From NCBI GenBank assembly GCA_047967505.1, contig CM106541.1: a stretch of DNA of 64,000 nt; one strand, 5' to 3'. Under the pieces are notes generated by a model. It was not told where the DNA came from. It saw nothing but the letters and a program-made list of their open reading frames with translations, and ran no database searches. This document shows, piece by piece, positions 21,560 to 32,975 of this stretch (position 1 is its first letter; each line of letters starts with the position of its first letter). The DNA comes from Dipteris shenzhenensis (lineage: Eukaryota; Polypodiophyta; Polypodiopsida; Gleicheniales). The translations under genes were made by a program, and so were the position numbers.

Positions 21560-23560
21560 TCTCAATCATCCTCCTCCACTGCTCCAAGACACCCCAAGAT
21601 GTGCTCATGCGTGTCTAAATCCAATTTGAAGACACTCTTGCCCTTCTTTCGTTGTGGCACAGGTTGCATCTGGAACTTAATAGCTCTTTCTAGATGAGAG
21701 TACACACATCTTTGTGGACTCTTATGTAGTAGTTCATAATTGTGGCCTCTCTTAGATGTTTTTTTGTACCAAAAAGCTCCGACTACTACATCCCACATCT
21801 CATAGGTTGTTCCTCAATTATCCTTAAATGTTTCCTCAACCTTGTACTTAGGTTTTGTGCATTGCAACAGAAAGTATGGGTCATCTTCCTCGTTCTCCCT
21901 AGAATCTATGACAAATTCAAAGTTATCCCCCTCTTCCAAATAGTCAGTGAGGTCATTGAAACTCTCCCCAAACTATGGCAAGTCGTTTGTCTCTCCATTG
22001 TTTGTCACTCCATCTAAACATAGAGGCAAAACTTGAACTCGCTCCCATGTCTTCACAGTTGCAATGTTCTCACAATCATCATGATCCCCTATGATGCACA
22101 CACTACAGAAATAGGAAAGTTTTCTTGTTTTAATTAGTTGGTTGTTTGAAAAGCCCCATATAATGTGCAAACCACGAAATCCTTTAATTTTCTCGCAATT
22201 GTGCCAAATTCTCCTTTGCACTTCATCCACTTTCACTTCATGGAACACTCTGCAAACTAGAGTATTCTTAAGGCATGTTTACTGTATGTTGAATGCATGC
22301 CTATGGAGAGGTTGGCTATAAGCCATGTTACAGCATCATAGGCATCATTGAGTTTTTCTTGAGGGCATGCTAATTGGTGTTTAAATAGAGCTTGCTTAAT
22401 AACAGCACTGCATCCATCATGTTCAACCTTTCCATGGCTAGACCCAAAGAAATTCCACATCATGTCTAAACCGATTAGGGATTTGAACCTTGAGATGAAG
22501 TAGAATCCACGTGCTGATTTAAATGGAGAGGCAACACCATCGGACCACACCCAATGTTGTTTTATATTTTCAGCATGGGGATTTTCCTTTTTCAACACTT
22601 CCCAATGCAGTAGAAAAGCATGCTGCACAAATAGGGTGTCATGTTCCCTATCCTCTAAAATGTAGAAATGGTAAGTGTGTTGCACTGACCTGGACTCCTG
22701 TGAGTTAGCAAGTAGATTGGCATCAGGCATGGAAGAATCAAGCAAATGACTATACATGATATGCATAAGAATTGTTATCTGCTTGTTGTACCAGTGAGCA
22801 CTTTGTATCTCATCTTGATCTTGAAAAGAATAATTTTTTGCAAAATCTATGACAGATATAATAGTGTCACAAAGAAAATTGGCAAGGCACATCCTGAACT
22901 ACTTATCCTACCAGCTGGCCATGAAATTGTGAAGCACATATTTTGGGATGGATTAAACCGCATGGCCTACATACAAGCTCCCTTGGCTCGGTGCTCTTAT
23001 ATGATAGTAGCCATATCTTTTTATCGAATCCTTCAACATTGACATTTTCAAATCTCCTCCAATTAGAGCAATGTGGTTTTCTTCCCTCATTTCATTTGGA
23101 CAGACATTGAATGTCTTCTTCTTCAATTTCAAATTACAATGCTTGCATGTTCAATCCTGTGCCACTCATAATCTCCCTTTGGACAAACCACTGGCTCCCA
23201 CAAAGACCTTAGGCTACAAAACTTGCCCTCCCTTGCAACACATGATGAGGATCCAAGTGGCCTACAGACTGCAGATTCATTGCGGAGGCATGGGCATCGA
23301 TCCCCATGGAGCAATGCTCCAACACGACTAGATCTCAAGACATTCATAGCTTGTCGGGCTAGGTCAAAGTCTATGTGTGTTTTGCAATAACAAACATTCC
23401 TGTCTTTAATTTTCCTGACGTACCAGGGCTTACAATGCTCAAAGCTCCTCTGCCCAATTAAAATGTTCAGATTTTGATCCACAAACTTAAGATACAACTC
23501 CATCTGCTGCTGACCCAACATGCGGGAACAGCAAAACAATGAGCCCCCTTTTTGCTACTA
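21560..23560 (-). pseudogene. Transposase-like family T, copy 1 (three-aspartate core plus Cys-rich parts)
   Basis: Pieces on the minus strand line up end to end. 23539-23129 has YLKFVDQNLNILIGQRSF, KPWYVRK and NVCYCKTHID, then several CxC-type cysteines. The 211-residue frame 22892-22257 is the core. It holds VIDFAKNY (D16), DEIQSAHW, FYILEDREHDTLFVQH, WVWSDGVASPFK (D118) and MWNFFGSSHGKVEHDG (D159). 22248-21973 carries a Cys-rich tail (FCSVCIIGDHDDCEN, KTWERVQ). 21798-21562 ends with NYELLHKSP and YSHLERAIKF. The D-x101-D-x40-D spacing and HGK motif would suit an RNase H-like (DDE/D) nuclease; that is inference. Stops and frame changes make this copy inactive. The two plus-strand copies at 44-47.4 kb share the same order. 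I know of no named family for it. Confidence 0.6.
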
Positions 23561-23579
23561 CTAAAAGAATACAAAACAC

Positions 23580-24310
23580 AGTCTAATATGAAGCAAAACA
23601 AATTTCAACCACTATGCTGGTTTAGTACAGTCACAATTTTAATCACCAAGCTGGTTTAGGACATGTTTAGGATAGTCACAATTTCAACCATCGGGATGGT
23701 TTAGGACACTATCACAGTTTCAACCACCAGGATGGTTTAGCCTGACGGTCTCAACTTCACATATTAGACAATAACAAGTATATTGCTTTTCATTTCTGAA
23801 TTTCACCATTAGAAATAAGCAATATATTGCTTTTCATTTTTGAATTTCACAATTTAATAGTAATATATGGTCGGAATAGCAGGAAATTAAATATAATGAA
23901 TTTAAGTACTAAGAAACGCAATAATTTCAACCATTGGGCTGGTCAATAATAACTAATGTCTCCACGCTGGTTTAGGACAATCACATAACTGGTGAGCTGA
24001 AGTAGCCACAGTTGCATGATGTTCCAACCACTAGGCTGGTCTAGTAAAATAATAATGTATTGCTGTTAATTTTTGCTCAACCATGCCATCGGGCTGGACA
24101 ACAACTAATGTATGTTCAACCATGCTAGTTCACAACAATCACATAACTGGCGATTGAGCTGAACTAGCCTATGGTTGCATGATGTTCCAACCACTAGGCT
24201 GGTTTGGCACAATCAGATTTAGTCCAAGTCTGGTTTAAGAAATGAAACAAGTAAGCTATCCCAAAGCTCAATCAGAAACAACCACCACCGGGCTTGTTTA
24301 GGCACCAGTG
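23580..24310. repeat. Degenerate repeats built on an AACCA...TGGTT palindrome
   Basis: The phrase AACCACTAGGCTGGTTTAG and variants recurs at about 23607, 23640, 23686, 23722, 23929, 24031, 24188 and later. It is often followed by GACAATCACAA or CATAACTGG. Each copy contains a small inverted repeat. A longer unit containing GTTGCATGATGTTCCAACCA occurs at about 24010 and 24170. Confidence 0.7.
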
Positions 24311-25307
24311 ACCTGCGTTCTATCTATAGCATGTGTATGATGTGCTCCTCAAACACCTTGCATCCTGTCTGCTTCTTACAGATGTCCTTTCTATTTGGAG
24401 AAACTCTCGTATTTTCTTGCCAAAACATTGTCACTGTAGTAATGACTTCTGCACTTAGGCTGTCTCTCCTTTTCTTTCATTCTATTGAAGCCCATAGACT
24501 TCTCGGATCGGGATGATCGTGCATTGCTTCTACTCTACATTCAATCGCTGGAGCCACATTGGTCCTTCTGATTGACAACATCTTCGATATTGTGCATCCA
24601 AGCCATTTCTCCTTTGTTTCAGGGAACACCAACATAGCTAATGTCGCCCTCTTTACAGCTAGTTGATCTGAATTGTGCACCCCTTTCACTTTCTATAGGC
24701 CATTTCTCATGTTAGAGAGCATCGCCTCTTGAGCGTGCATCTCCCAAGGTGTTGGTAGGGTTGTTACTCTATGAACTTTAGGGTGCATGATAAAGCTTGT
24801 TAAGACTCGATATTGGTAATCACGTGAATGCCTTGATGTTGCTGCCTTGAATGCTCCCACCAATCGTGACACCACAACTCGTATTCTTCGCTCTGATGGC
24901 AATGATTGAATGCGTGTATCTGCAAACCCTTCTTGCTACTGCTTTGCAAGGAGTCTTCTTTCTTCTCATTCTTTCTCCCTTCGTAAATGTTGCAAAAGTG
25001 TCTTATGTTGCCGATTCGATACCATACCAGCACTTTCCTCGACCTGCACTTTGTTCCTTATGCCTTGACGTGGCTTTTTGACCTTCTTGTCTTGTAGCCT
25101 CTATCTGCTTCTCTTGCAAGCCATGGTGAGTTGCATGTTGCCATTGAATCCATGGCCATGATCAATCCATAATAGGCCTAAAGAAGCTAGCTAGTGAGGC
25201 AAGCAAAGAATAGAAGACAACTTACCCGAAAGAAGACAATGGCAAACCAAAGTCTGCACAAGGTCACATCGAGGTGCGTGTGGGTTGTAGGGTGCTTGCA
25301 AGGCGCG
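24311..25307. other. Intergenic DNA without recognisable genes
   Basis: Short frames on both strands (61-77 residues) show no conserved motif and overlap each other. No repeat match elsewhere in the window was seen until 25308. Confidence 0.4.
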
Positions 25308-26236
25308 GACAGGTTGCAAGTACTTAATCTTCCAAGATTTGATGGGCGGGAGGTGTGAAAATTCAAAATTTGTGGAAGTAGCAAAATTTCAGCCGCCCGT
25401 TTTTCCCCCTCCGACGATACACCTCAGTAGACTTGGATATCTAAAATAAGTGCAATGTGGCCTTAAATGCTTCAAAACACAAATAGGCCAAAGGGCATGC
25501 TATCAGGTTTGATGCTATGTATTATTAAATGCAATGACCTTTGGCATGCTTACGAGCCATATAGCAAGCAAGTGCATGGAAAAAGAAACAATTCAAAATT
25601 GTAAATAGTGTTGGATTTATGAAAATATCTTTGCACATGCACAAATTTCACTTTTCCAACTTCTTCCATTTTAGGGTGAAGCTAGATACCAATACCAACA
25701 ACTATCAATGTTTTAAAACCACCATGCACTAGTCCCAATAGTTTGGACTCCAAATTTTCAATCCCTTTTTGGTTTTCAACAAATCAAAGAAAAGTTATGG
25801 AGCGTGCCCTGAAATGGGTATGCATCACTTTAGCACAACATTGGAGGCCTGTTAACCCATGCATAATGATCTCATTTAGGTATGGCCTTGGGTTGAGGCA
25901 AAGCTCACATAGTGTACTTTTAGAATGATTACTTGGTTGCATGCATATATAGAACAAAATTTTGATGTTTTTGAATAAATTGCTATATCCTATGGTCTTT
26001 AGGATGCATACTTCACATGCAACAACATGGCACTTGTAATGCTTTAACGGTCTTGCTCCAAATCCTTATTCCATAATTTTTTGCTCTCATGTTCAATTTT
26101 GGAATGTGTACTACAACTTGAAGACAAAGTTTGCCGAGTTAAGCAATGCATAAGTTATGGGTCATGCAAGATACTCATATACATAAAAGTGCCTGAACCT
26201 CACCAAAAATTACTACACCCAAGAAAACAATGACCC
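25308..26236 (+). repeat. Repeat E, copy 1
   Basis: About 930 bases match 49337-50261 in inverted orientation. Shared landmarks include CTTCCAAGATTTGATGGGCG, CTCCGACGATACA, GCAATGTGGCCT, TGGTTTTCAACAAAT-like, CTTGGGTTGAGG and GAACCTCACCAAAAAT at the far end. No protein is conserved between the two copies, so it is a non-coding repeat, perhaps an LTR or a non-autonomous element. The termini are not obvious inverted repeats. Confidence 0.8.
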
Positions 26237-26548
26237 AAAAGAACCTTATGATGATGGGAGAACACCGAGCTACAAACACAATTAACACTTAGACAATGAA
26301 AGTAATACCATAGAATTGAATAGAGTAGATAATCAATTGCTCGTTCATTTCCATTGAATCAAATCAACTTGATACAACCAAGCCACCTTAGCTTGCAATG
26401 GACACTCCCTAACCTAGCACTTAGGTTAGAGGAAGAGAACTCAACACACTACTCTCTTGTCCTCTTCCTTGCCTACTACAACTTTACCTAAACGACCGCC
26501 TTCTACATGAGTGTGTGCTCGATGCGCCAATCTCCATTCACCTATTGG
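26237..26548. other. Spacer between repeat E and repeat R
   Basis: About 310 bases of AT-rich DNA with no match elsewhere in the window and no coding signal. Confidence 0.4.
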
Positions 26549-27925
26549 CTGTTGGGCTTCCAACCCATGAAGATTTTCTCAAGGAGTTGTGTTTTTCCAA
26601 CATTGACATTTTTTTATTGACGAGAGTAGGGCAGTTTTGAAGGAGTACTTATTGATTTCTATGCAAAGTAAAATACTTAATGTTTAGATATACAATGTAA
26701 ATACTAATTAAACATATACTTTTTATTATGTTTTAAAAATAAAGGTAATTTTATAAATAGATCCATCTGATGAGAAAGAGTTTCTTATGGTAGTTAACAC
26801 TAAGAATTGACCCAAAGGTTGTTCTTTCCCCACTTTGAGAAAAACGCTAAGAGCCAAGAATGTTTTTTCATTGGCAAGGGTGTCTTATTTGTTGTAGTTT
26901 TTTGACAGTCACCTTTGTTTGATACATTGTTACATTGAGAGTTGTTTTGTTGAGATATTTGAAAATTCTATGCACGTACTGAGTCGAACATCCATGACTT
27001 CCATGTAGACATACATCTTCATGCAATCATGGTGTGACAATAATATATGTTTACACTATGTCTCCAAGAAGTACTAGTGAAGTAGCACAAACCATGTAAG
27101 TTCCTAATTATTGCAAAACATCTAATTATTGCAAAACATTTAAATGCATGGCAATTTGTGATTGGTGATCTTAAACTTCCTTGTGACATGCACAAATAAA
27201 GGCTTTTTGCTATCATATATATTTGGAAAAGTTTTCAGTGGGAAAAAAGATCAATTTTGGACACATAGGAGTAAGGTTATTAAATTGATGAATTGGTTTC
27301 ATAAGAGAATTATTCACGTGTGGAAAGTAAGTGGCTGAGGTCAATTTATGGGAGACACCAAAATAAAACATCACAACAAGCCTCTATTGTGGCCACCTCA
27401 CTACCACTTAACTAAGCAAGCTTGGTAGCCAAAGCCTACTTAAATAAGATAGAGGTTTATGTTGTCACATTTTCCATCTAGTGTTCATTCTTAGTCAATG
27501 AGCCACTTGGCTTTATTGTGCATGTGGAGTGCCTCGATTCTCCAAACATAATATAAATAACACATGTGCTTTGGTTATCTAAACATAATATAGTATGAAA
27601 CATGTACTGGGTCCAGCATTGTAATCATAACCAATTAAAGCTAAATTATGGGATTTATTGAGAGTTGCTTGCATCAGAGGAGTCAATGTAATGGGTTCAA
27701 TGAATAGACATCTTGGAGTAAGATAAATGGTGGGTTGTCTCCCTTTGAAACAGATGTATTCCTTGAGATAGGTACCTTGATGAGGAGTGATACGATGTGT
27801 TTCCAAAATTAAAAGCCATGTCCCCCTACCAATGATACCCTGATGAGGAGCAAGGCCAACATGTTGAACAGGTCCCCATGCATTGACGCCTTACTGAGGA
27901 ACAAGTGAGCATGTTTGTATAGATT
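26549..27925 (+). repeat. Repeat R, copy B (no gene attached)
   Basis: It matches 7308 to about 8665 of copy A in the same orientation, from GCTTCCAACCCATGAAG to GAACAAGTGAGCATG. It then stops and is joined directly to the integrase zinc-finger region of a minus-strand gypsy element at about 27929. The promoter-proximal part and the gene are missing. Frames within it are not conserved as proteins. Confidence 0.8.
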
Positions 27926-27928
27926 GAA

Positions 27929-30223
27929 TAAGGTTTCCCACCATAATCCTACTTGTAACAAGTTTTTAGCAGTTAACTCCCCTTGGAAATGTCCTCCTGA
28001 TGATGCTTCTGCAATACAACATCTCATTCATGTGGCAACGCTCAATGACGTAGAATCCCATCTGCACATTGTGGATAGAGCTGCGCTTTAATGAGAGTGT
28101 ATTTCCAATCCTTTAGAGCGAGTGTAGAGCTAGTTGCTTGCATTTATCCCAAGGAATAGTTTCAAGAAATGTGATTTTAGATAGCTAATCCACCAACTCG
28201 ATGTATTCATTCTCACAAAAATTAATTGCAAACGATTCAGCATCTAGCAATTCTATATCAACTCCATGTGTTTGCTCGAGTGCTAGTAACCTGAACAAAC
28301 AGTTAGCTCCCACATTGATCTCCTAGTTTATGAATAATTTTCAAGTTAAGCTCTTCAAATGATAGTCTTGTTAATGAGATAAAGCAAGGCTCAATGGTCC
28401 ACATAAAACACAAAGTGCCTACCAACCAAATAAGCGGCCTTAGTTTTTGCACACTAAATACTATTCCTAAATCTTCTCAATCTAGGCTACCATCCGAATG
28501 AGCCAGAATTATACCTAAAGCATAGCTAGAAGCATCCACATTCTCTCCACATGCACATGAAAATAACATCCCATTTTGGTTGTCTTAGAATTGGAGTAAC
28601 TGCCATTGCTTGGTTTTTCAAATGATTGAAAGCTATAATCAATTCGGAATTCCATTCACATTCAAATTTAGCATTCTTTTTGTCAATCATACAAGGGTGT
28701 GCCACAATCTTGGCAAAGTCCTTGATGAACCTATGATAGAAACTAATAAACCCCACGAAAGAACATCATTAGGTTAAGTTCTAAGGCTGAAGCATCTACT
28801 GTATGGACTTTATTTTACCTGGCTTGGTTCTTATTACATCCTTAGAAATAATATGATCAAGTAGAATACCAAATTGAAGATAGAACACACTCTTAGCTAG
28901 ATTCAAAGAAATACTTGCTTATCTGCATCACAGAAATACCTTCTCCAATTATCCAAAGTGGTTAATGTCCAAGGAATGTACACAAAAATCATCTAAATAG
29001 AAATGAACTCAGTGAGGTAATCTCGAAATGTTTCAACCATAAACTTTTGAAAGGTTGAAGGGGATTTCTCAATCCAAATGGCATCACTTGGTTGCATAGG
29101 CACCCCATTCTATAATAAAAGTAGTTTTTGATTGATCCTTGGGAGCCACTATAATTTGATTACACCCAACATAGCCATCCATAAATGAGTACATCTCATG
29201 TGATGCAACTTGATCCAAAATTCCATCAATAAATGGTATTGAGAATGCATCTGGAACTGTCTCGGCATTTAATTTCCATTAGTCCACATAGACTCAAAGT
29301 TTGCCATTTTTATTAGGCACAACCATAATAGGGAAGAGCCAATCATCACTATGGTCATTGGCATATATAAATCTAGCTTGTAAGAGTTGATCCAACTCGT
29401 CTTTGACTTGCTTGGCATAATTGGGATTCATTCTGTACCTTTGTTGCTATATTCACTTAGCATCTGGCACTTAAGGTATCTTATGTTGACATAATTCACG
29501 AGGAACTCCCCTTAAATCTATGTATCTCCATGAAAACACATCCTTATATCTGACAATTAAATCTTGTATCAGTCCTAGTTATTCGATAGATAGGTTGTCA
29601 CTTCCCACTACCATGGTCGGGTGTTAGATTGTGTTCGAAGATTTAATTTTTGTGTAGACTCTGGAACTAATTGTTCAATTCCAAGTCAAGTGATCATCAG
29701 TGGTGCTTCAACAATCTCCCTTTCTCCTTGAATGTCTTTAGTGAGGAAGAGATCCTTTTGTTTATCAATATGTTCATCTCTTAACTTCTGCTTAATATCT
29801 ACGGCTACTTGGAAAATGTCTATCTCACAAACAAGTAAGATATGCGACTCCATTAACCAGGATTTAACATCTTGTGGAAATGGTTCTTTGACTTTGAGAT
29901 TCTTAGGTTGACAACAAGTTGGAACCTTTCGAGGGTTGGTCAGTATACACACATCTTGACCCTTTGTCTTAATAGTAATCTCTTTTATTCCCTAATCATG
30001 GAGTAGTACTTTTGCACTTATCAGCCAAGGTTGTCCCAATAATATTGGATAGGCATACTGTTCTATAGCAAACACAATGAAGCTAACTGTATAATAGATG
30101 CCACCTATTGAAATGACCACATCTTGTAGCTTACCTTTAGGGTCAACTGATTGTTGATAATATGCCATACACACTAAGAATGGTGATGGTTTATATGACT
30201 TGAACTTTAGCCTTTGGGCAATC
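27929..30223 (-). pseudogene. Ty3/gypsy pol fragment (protease to integrase zinc finger)
   Basis: Reading down the minus strand: the C-terminal half of the protease domain lies at 30222-29992 (DVVISIGGIYYTVSFIV, YPILLGQPWL), and a linker at 29952-29686. RT lies at about 29440-28800, and the RT/RNase H junction at 28756-28526 (GFISFYHRFIKDFAKIVA, TPILRQPKWDV). The end of RNase H lies near 28400, and the integrase zinc-binding segment at 28027-27930 (SSGGHFQGELTAKNLLQVGL, then WWETL). The same family is more complete on the plus strand at 52.6-57.6 kb, which fixes the frame assignments. It is truncated at both ends: the gag and protease N-terminus side at about 30223, and inside the integrase at 27929 where repeat R starts. 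Numerous stops. Confidence 0.85.
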
Positions 30224-30789
30224 TAAAACTATCCAAAATAGCAACCAAAGATAGCAACAACTTGGAGGATGAAATTCGACCAACAGCAAGTAGCTTTGAG
30301 AGTTCTTTCTAGGTAGAAAGAAAGGTCTTGTACTAGAGATAATCCACTAGCAAAGAAATGTGCAATGCCGTGCCAATTTGTCTGTGAGAAGTGTGCCATT
30401 CTTGACTGGTTTTTTGCCAATTTCTCCTCAAATACTAAAGCATTTGGGCTCAAATTTGAATTGTAGCTAGCTCATAGCGTCTCCAAGCTGTTGCTAGGAG
30501 GAATTGATGAGATATGACTCCAGCACACATAAATATGCAAAAGTTCACCGATTGAAGAAGTTGTCAGCACGGGCGACTAGGGCAATATTTCACTAATTTC
30601 TTGGATGTGGAGATTTTCCCCACTGAGAGTATTCTATAGCTCAAAGAATTCTAGAAATGGTTGCTTACAGAGGGAGAACAAGCGCTTGGAAAAACTGCTC
30701 AAAAGAGGGAAAAATGGAGAAGAAATGAGTGTGAGGAAGAAGATGATGATGTGGCTAGAAATGGCTCAAGGAGGCTCATGGAGGCTGAG
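30224..30789. other. Probable 5' internal region of a copia-like element, degraded
   Basis: On the minus strand this lies just downstream of the LTR and primer-binding remnant at 30790-31200. I find no gag motif in the overlapping short frames (30229-30453 minus, 30605-30850 plus). Confidence 0.25.
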
Positions 30790-31200
30790 TGGCTATGATA
30801 CCACATGTTGGAGCAAGCATGGAAGCATGATGGAGGTAGACAAGAGGTAGAGACAATGGCACAAGTATGAAGGCAATGAGCAATTGATTCATTCATAGAA
30901 TGGAGTACATATAAGCAACTACCCATGAGTAGGTGGAATCTAGATCCACAATTATCTCAATTAAGAAGACCACCAATGTCTCCTAGAATCTCTCAATCAC
31001 ACACCACACTCCTATATTCACTCAATCACACCTATTGATTGACACATCATCAGTCACACCTAACTCAGGCACACCTACACACACACATGTGTTCACACAC
31101 TCACTCACAACCATAGACCTTGGTATGATCCATTACATTAATTTGTCCTTCAGAGCCTACTCTATATTCAATAGTGTTTGATGATGTATTGAGAAATGAG
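30790..31200 (-). mobile_element. Possible LTR end with initiator-Met-tRNA primer-binding site
   Basis: On the minus strand TGGTATCATAGCC (30790-30804) is one base from the plant copia primer-binding consensus complementary to initiator tRNA-Met. It is preceded by an LTR-like stretch that contains AACTACTCATGGG-like, TATATGTACTCCATTC and ATGAATGAATCAATTGCTC. The distal LTR boundary is uncertain and there are no usable direct repeats to confirm it. Confidence 0.4.
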
Positions 31201-31664
31201 CAATGCCATAGTCTGCATTCATCTATTTGGTATATCTTGCTTCAAAGATTGTGTCCTACCTTGAGCATGGGGGGTGGTCACTTAAAAAACATATAATGAA
31301 GAACGTTAGTGCACAATGGTTTTTTTATAAATAGGGGATCTACATGCCATTTACATGCACGAGGGGAGTTATAAAATAGCTTTGAAATAGCAAATCATTC
31401 TAACTATATGTCTAGATTTATGGAGAGGTGTCTAAATTTCAAGATTGAAAATTGCATACATGCAGGAGGGGCTTCTACAAGTAAGAAATGGCATAATACA
31501 AAGCTCACATTATTGATGTTATCTTCACAAACACCCCAAAGAAAAACACATGCAAAGGACACGCTATCCAAAACTTCCTCCTAGCTGACATGTGGCTCTA
31601 CTTCTCTCCTCCAAGCTGCGAGGTGTCCTCGTTTTGTCCATGGTTAATAGGTAGAATAGATGTG
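31201..31664. other. Intergenic DNA with no recognisable feature
   Basis: AT-rich with no open frame or repeat match noticed. Confidence 0.4.
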
Positions 31665-31990
31665 GCCAGAATTGTCAGGAGGCACGAGTCTCCAGGTTGC
31701 AATCGATTAAGTCACTGAGGAATAAATTATTCAATTCCTTGAGCAAGGGAGATTCCCTAACCTAAAGCCAATGTTTGGAAGTGATGTAAGAATCTTGCGA
31801 CATAGCCTAGCTCCAGTAGTATTGGAAGAAGTCCACTGGGATGCCACCGCAGCCGGGGCCCTTTTCCTTCACCATGGAATTAGTTACAAGTTGCAATAAT
31901 TCAGATTCTCCAAAGGGATGCAAGAGCTAGTGCTATGAATCTAGGGAATGTGAATGTTCATTCTTATTTGCAAGCATCCCCAATAGGGAC
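31665..31990 (-). pseudogene. LINE RT fragment, inverted copy beside the BPS1/ROH1-like gene
   Basis: The minus strand reads SELLQLVTNSMVKEK, then GCGGIPVDFFQYYW, then ESPLLKELNNLFLS. This is the first conserved block of a LINE reverse transcriptase. The DNA matches 10490-10870 downstream of gene copy A. Homology stops at about 31665, so only ~300 bases of the LINE were carried with this gene copy. Confidence 0.7.
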
Positions 31991-32012
31991 CCCCAAATTG
32001 AATTTGGGGTCC
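31987..32012. repeat. Near-perfect 26-base hairpin
   Basis: GGACCCCCAAATT (31987-31999) faces AATTTGGGGTCC (32001-32012) with a one-base centre and one extra C. It lies at the edge of the segment that distinguishes this gene flank from copy A. Confidence 0.7.
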
Positions 32013-32013
32013 T

Positions 32014-32798
32014 ATTAATTAATTAGATGATAATCACGGGGAGGGGGGGCGATTAACATAAGCTCTAGAGATTAAGTTGAATTTGGGGGAGCACCACGTG
32101 TCACGATTGAGGAAATTTCCAGAAGCTTCCAGATACGTCAGTGAAGCACCTCTCACGGGCTATAAAAGGGGAGCAAGCGAGGGGGTGAGGGAAGAGACAG
32201 ATGGAAGGGAGAGAGGGGAGATGAAGGAGAGGAGACAGAGGGCAAGACTCAAGGAGAGGAGATGAGGAAGGTGATCCATGGAGGGAGGAGAAGGGGGGCT
32301 ATGAAAGCCTCCTAGTAAAGAAAGGAGGAACTGGAGGGGAGAATGACTGGTGAGTGGAGGGGAAAGGGGAGGAGGGAGGCTGAGCAAGGGAGTGGAGGAA
32401 GAGGGGCGAGGAAGAGGGGAGGGCTGAGCGAGGGAACAGAGTGGAGGGAGAGGGGCGAGGAAAGGCTGAGCAGTGGGAGTGGAGGGAGGGGGGTGAGGAA
32501 AGGCTGAGTGATGGGATCGGAGGGAGAGGAGAGGACTGAGCGGAGAGGGAGAGGGAGAGGGAGAGGGAGAGGGAGAGGGAGAGCGGAGACAGAGGGAGAG
32601 GGCGGAGAGCAGAGGGAGAGGGAGAGGGAGAGGGAGAGGGGAGAGGGGAGGGACAGCGGTGAGCGAAGGGCAAGCTGAAGGGCAAGCTGAGTGTGACTTG
32701 AGAGGATTGAGGGGCGTTAATTGAGGGGATTGAGGGGGATTAGCATAGGTTAATTGCGACTGGCGGGGGAGGGACCAGAGCATGACTAATTAATTAAT
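32014..32798 (+). mobile_element. Segment present in the 3' flank of gene copy 2 only, with promoter-like start and GA-rich body
   Basis: Relative to the inverted flank at 10344-10500, about 0.8 kb of extra DNA lies here. Its ends read ATTAATTAATTAG (32014-32026) and CTAATTAATTAAT (32786-32798), which are inverted copies of each other, although the sequence is itself nearly palindromic. The left part carries a G-box, heat-shock element and TATA box. The rest (32170-32720) is purine-rich with AGAGGG hexamer runs at about 32543-32583 and 32608-32645. Proline/serine-rich frames on the minus strand are composition artefacts. It could be a small transposable element, or copy A may have lost it. 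Confidence 0.4.
32095..32167 (+). promoter_or_regulatory. Promoter-like cluster: G-box, heat-shock element, ACGTCA, TATA box
   Basis: On the plus strand: CACGTG at 32095-32100; TTCCAGAAGCTTCCAGA at 32117-32133, a perfect alternating nTTCnnGAAnnTTCnnGA array; TACGTCA at 32134-32140; TATAAAAGG from 32161. The order and the short distance (27 bases from the heat-shock element to TATA) match plant heat-inducible promoters bound by HSF and bZIP factors. The first ATGs downstream lead only into GA-rich frames, so the transcript would be non-coding or belong to a transposable element. Confidence 0.55.
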
Positions 32799-32975
32799 TG
32801 AATAGGTAGGAGAAGCGAATAATTGAAATTTTGAATCATCATAATTGAAATTCAAGTCGTATAAAGGGGTTTGTTTAAACCCCGTAAACTTGTACATTTT
32901 GGTTGTGTGTTGTACATTTTGGTTGCGTGAGTTGCTAGCCCGCCTAGTATACAAGGTCCACACAGGTCGCATGGC

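Noticed and set aside
32160-32783. 207-residue Pro/Ser/Leu-rich minus-strand frame
   Set aside because: It lies in GA-rich low-complexity DNA with AGAGGG hexamers; it is not conserved in the sister flank at 10.4 kb.
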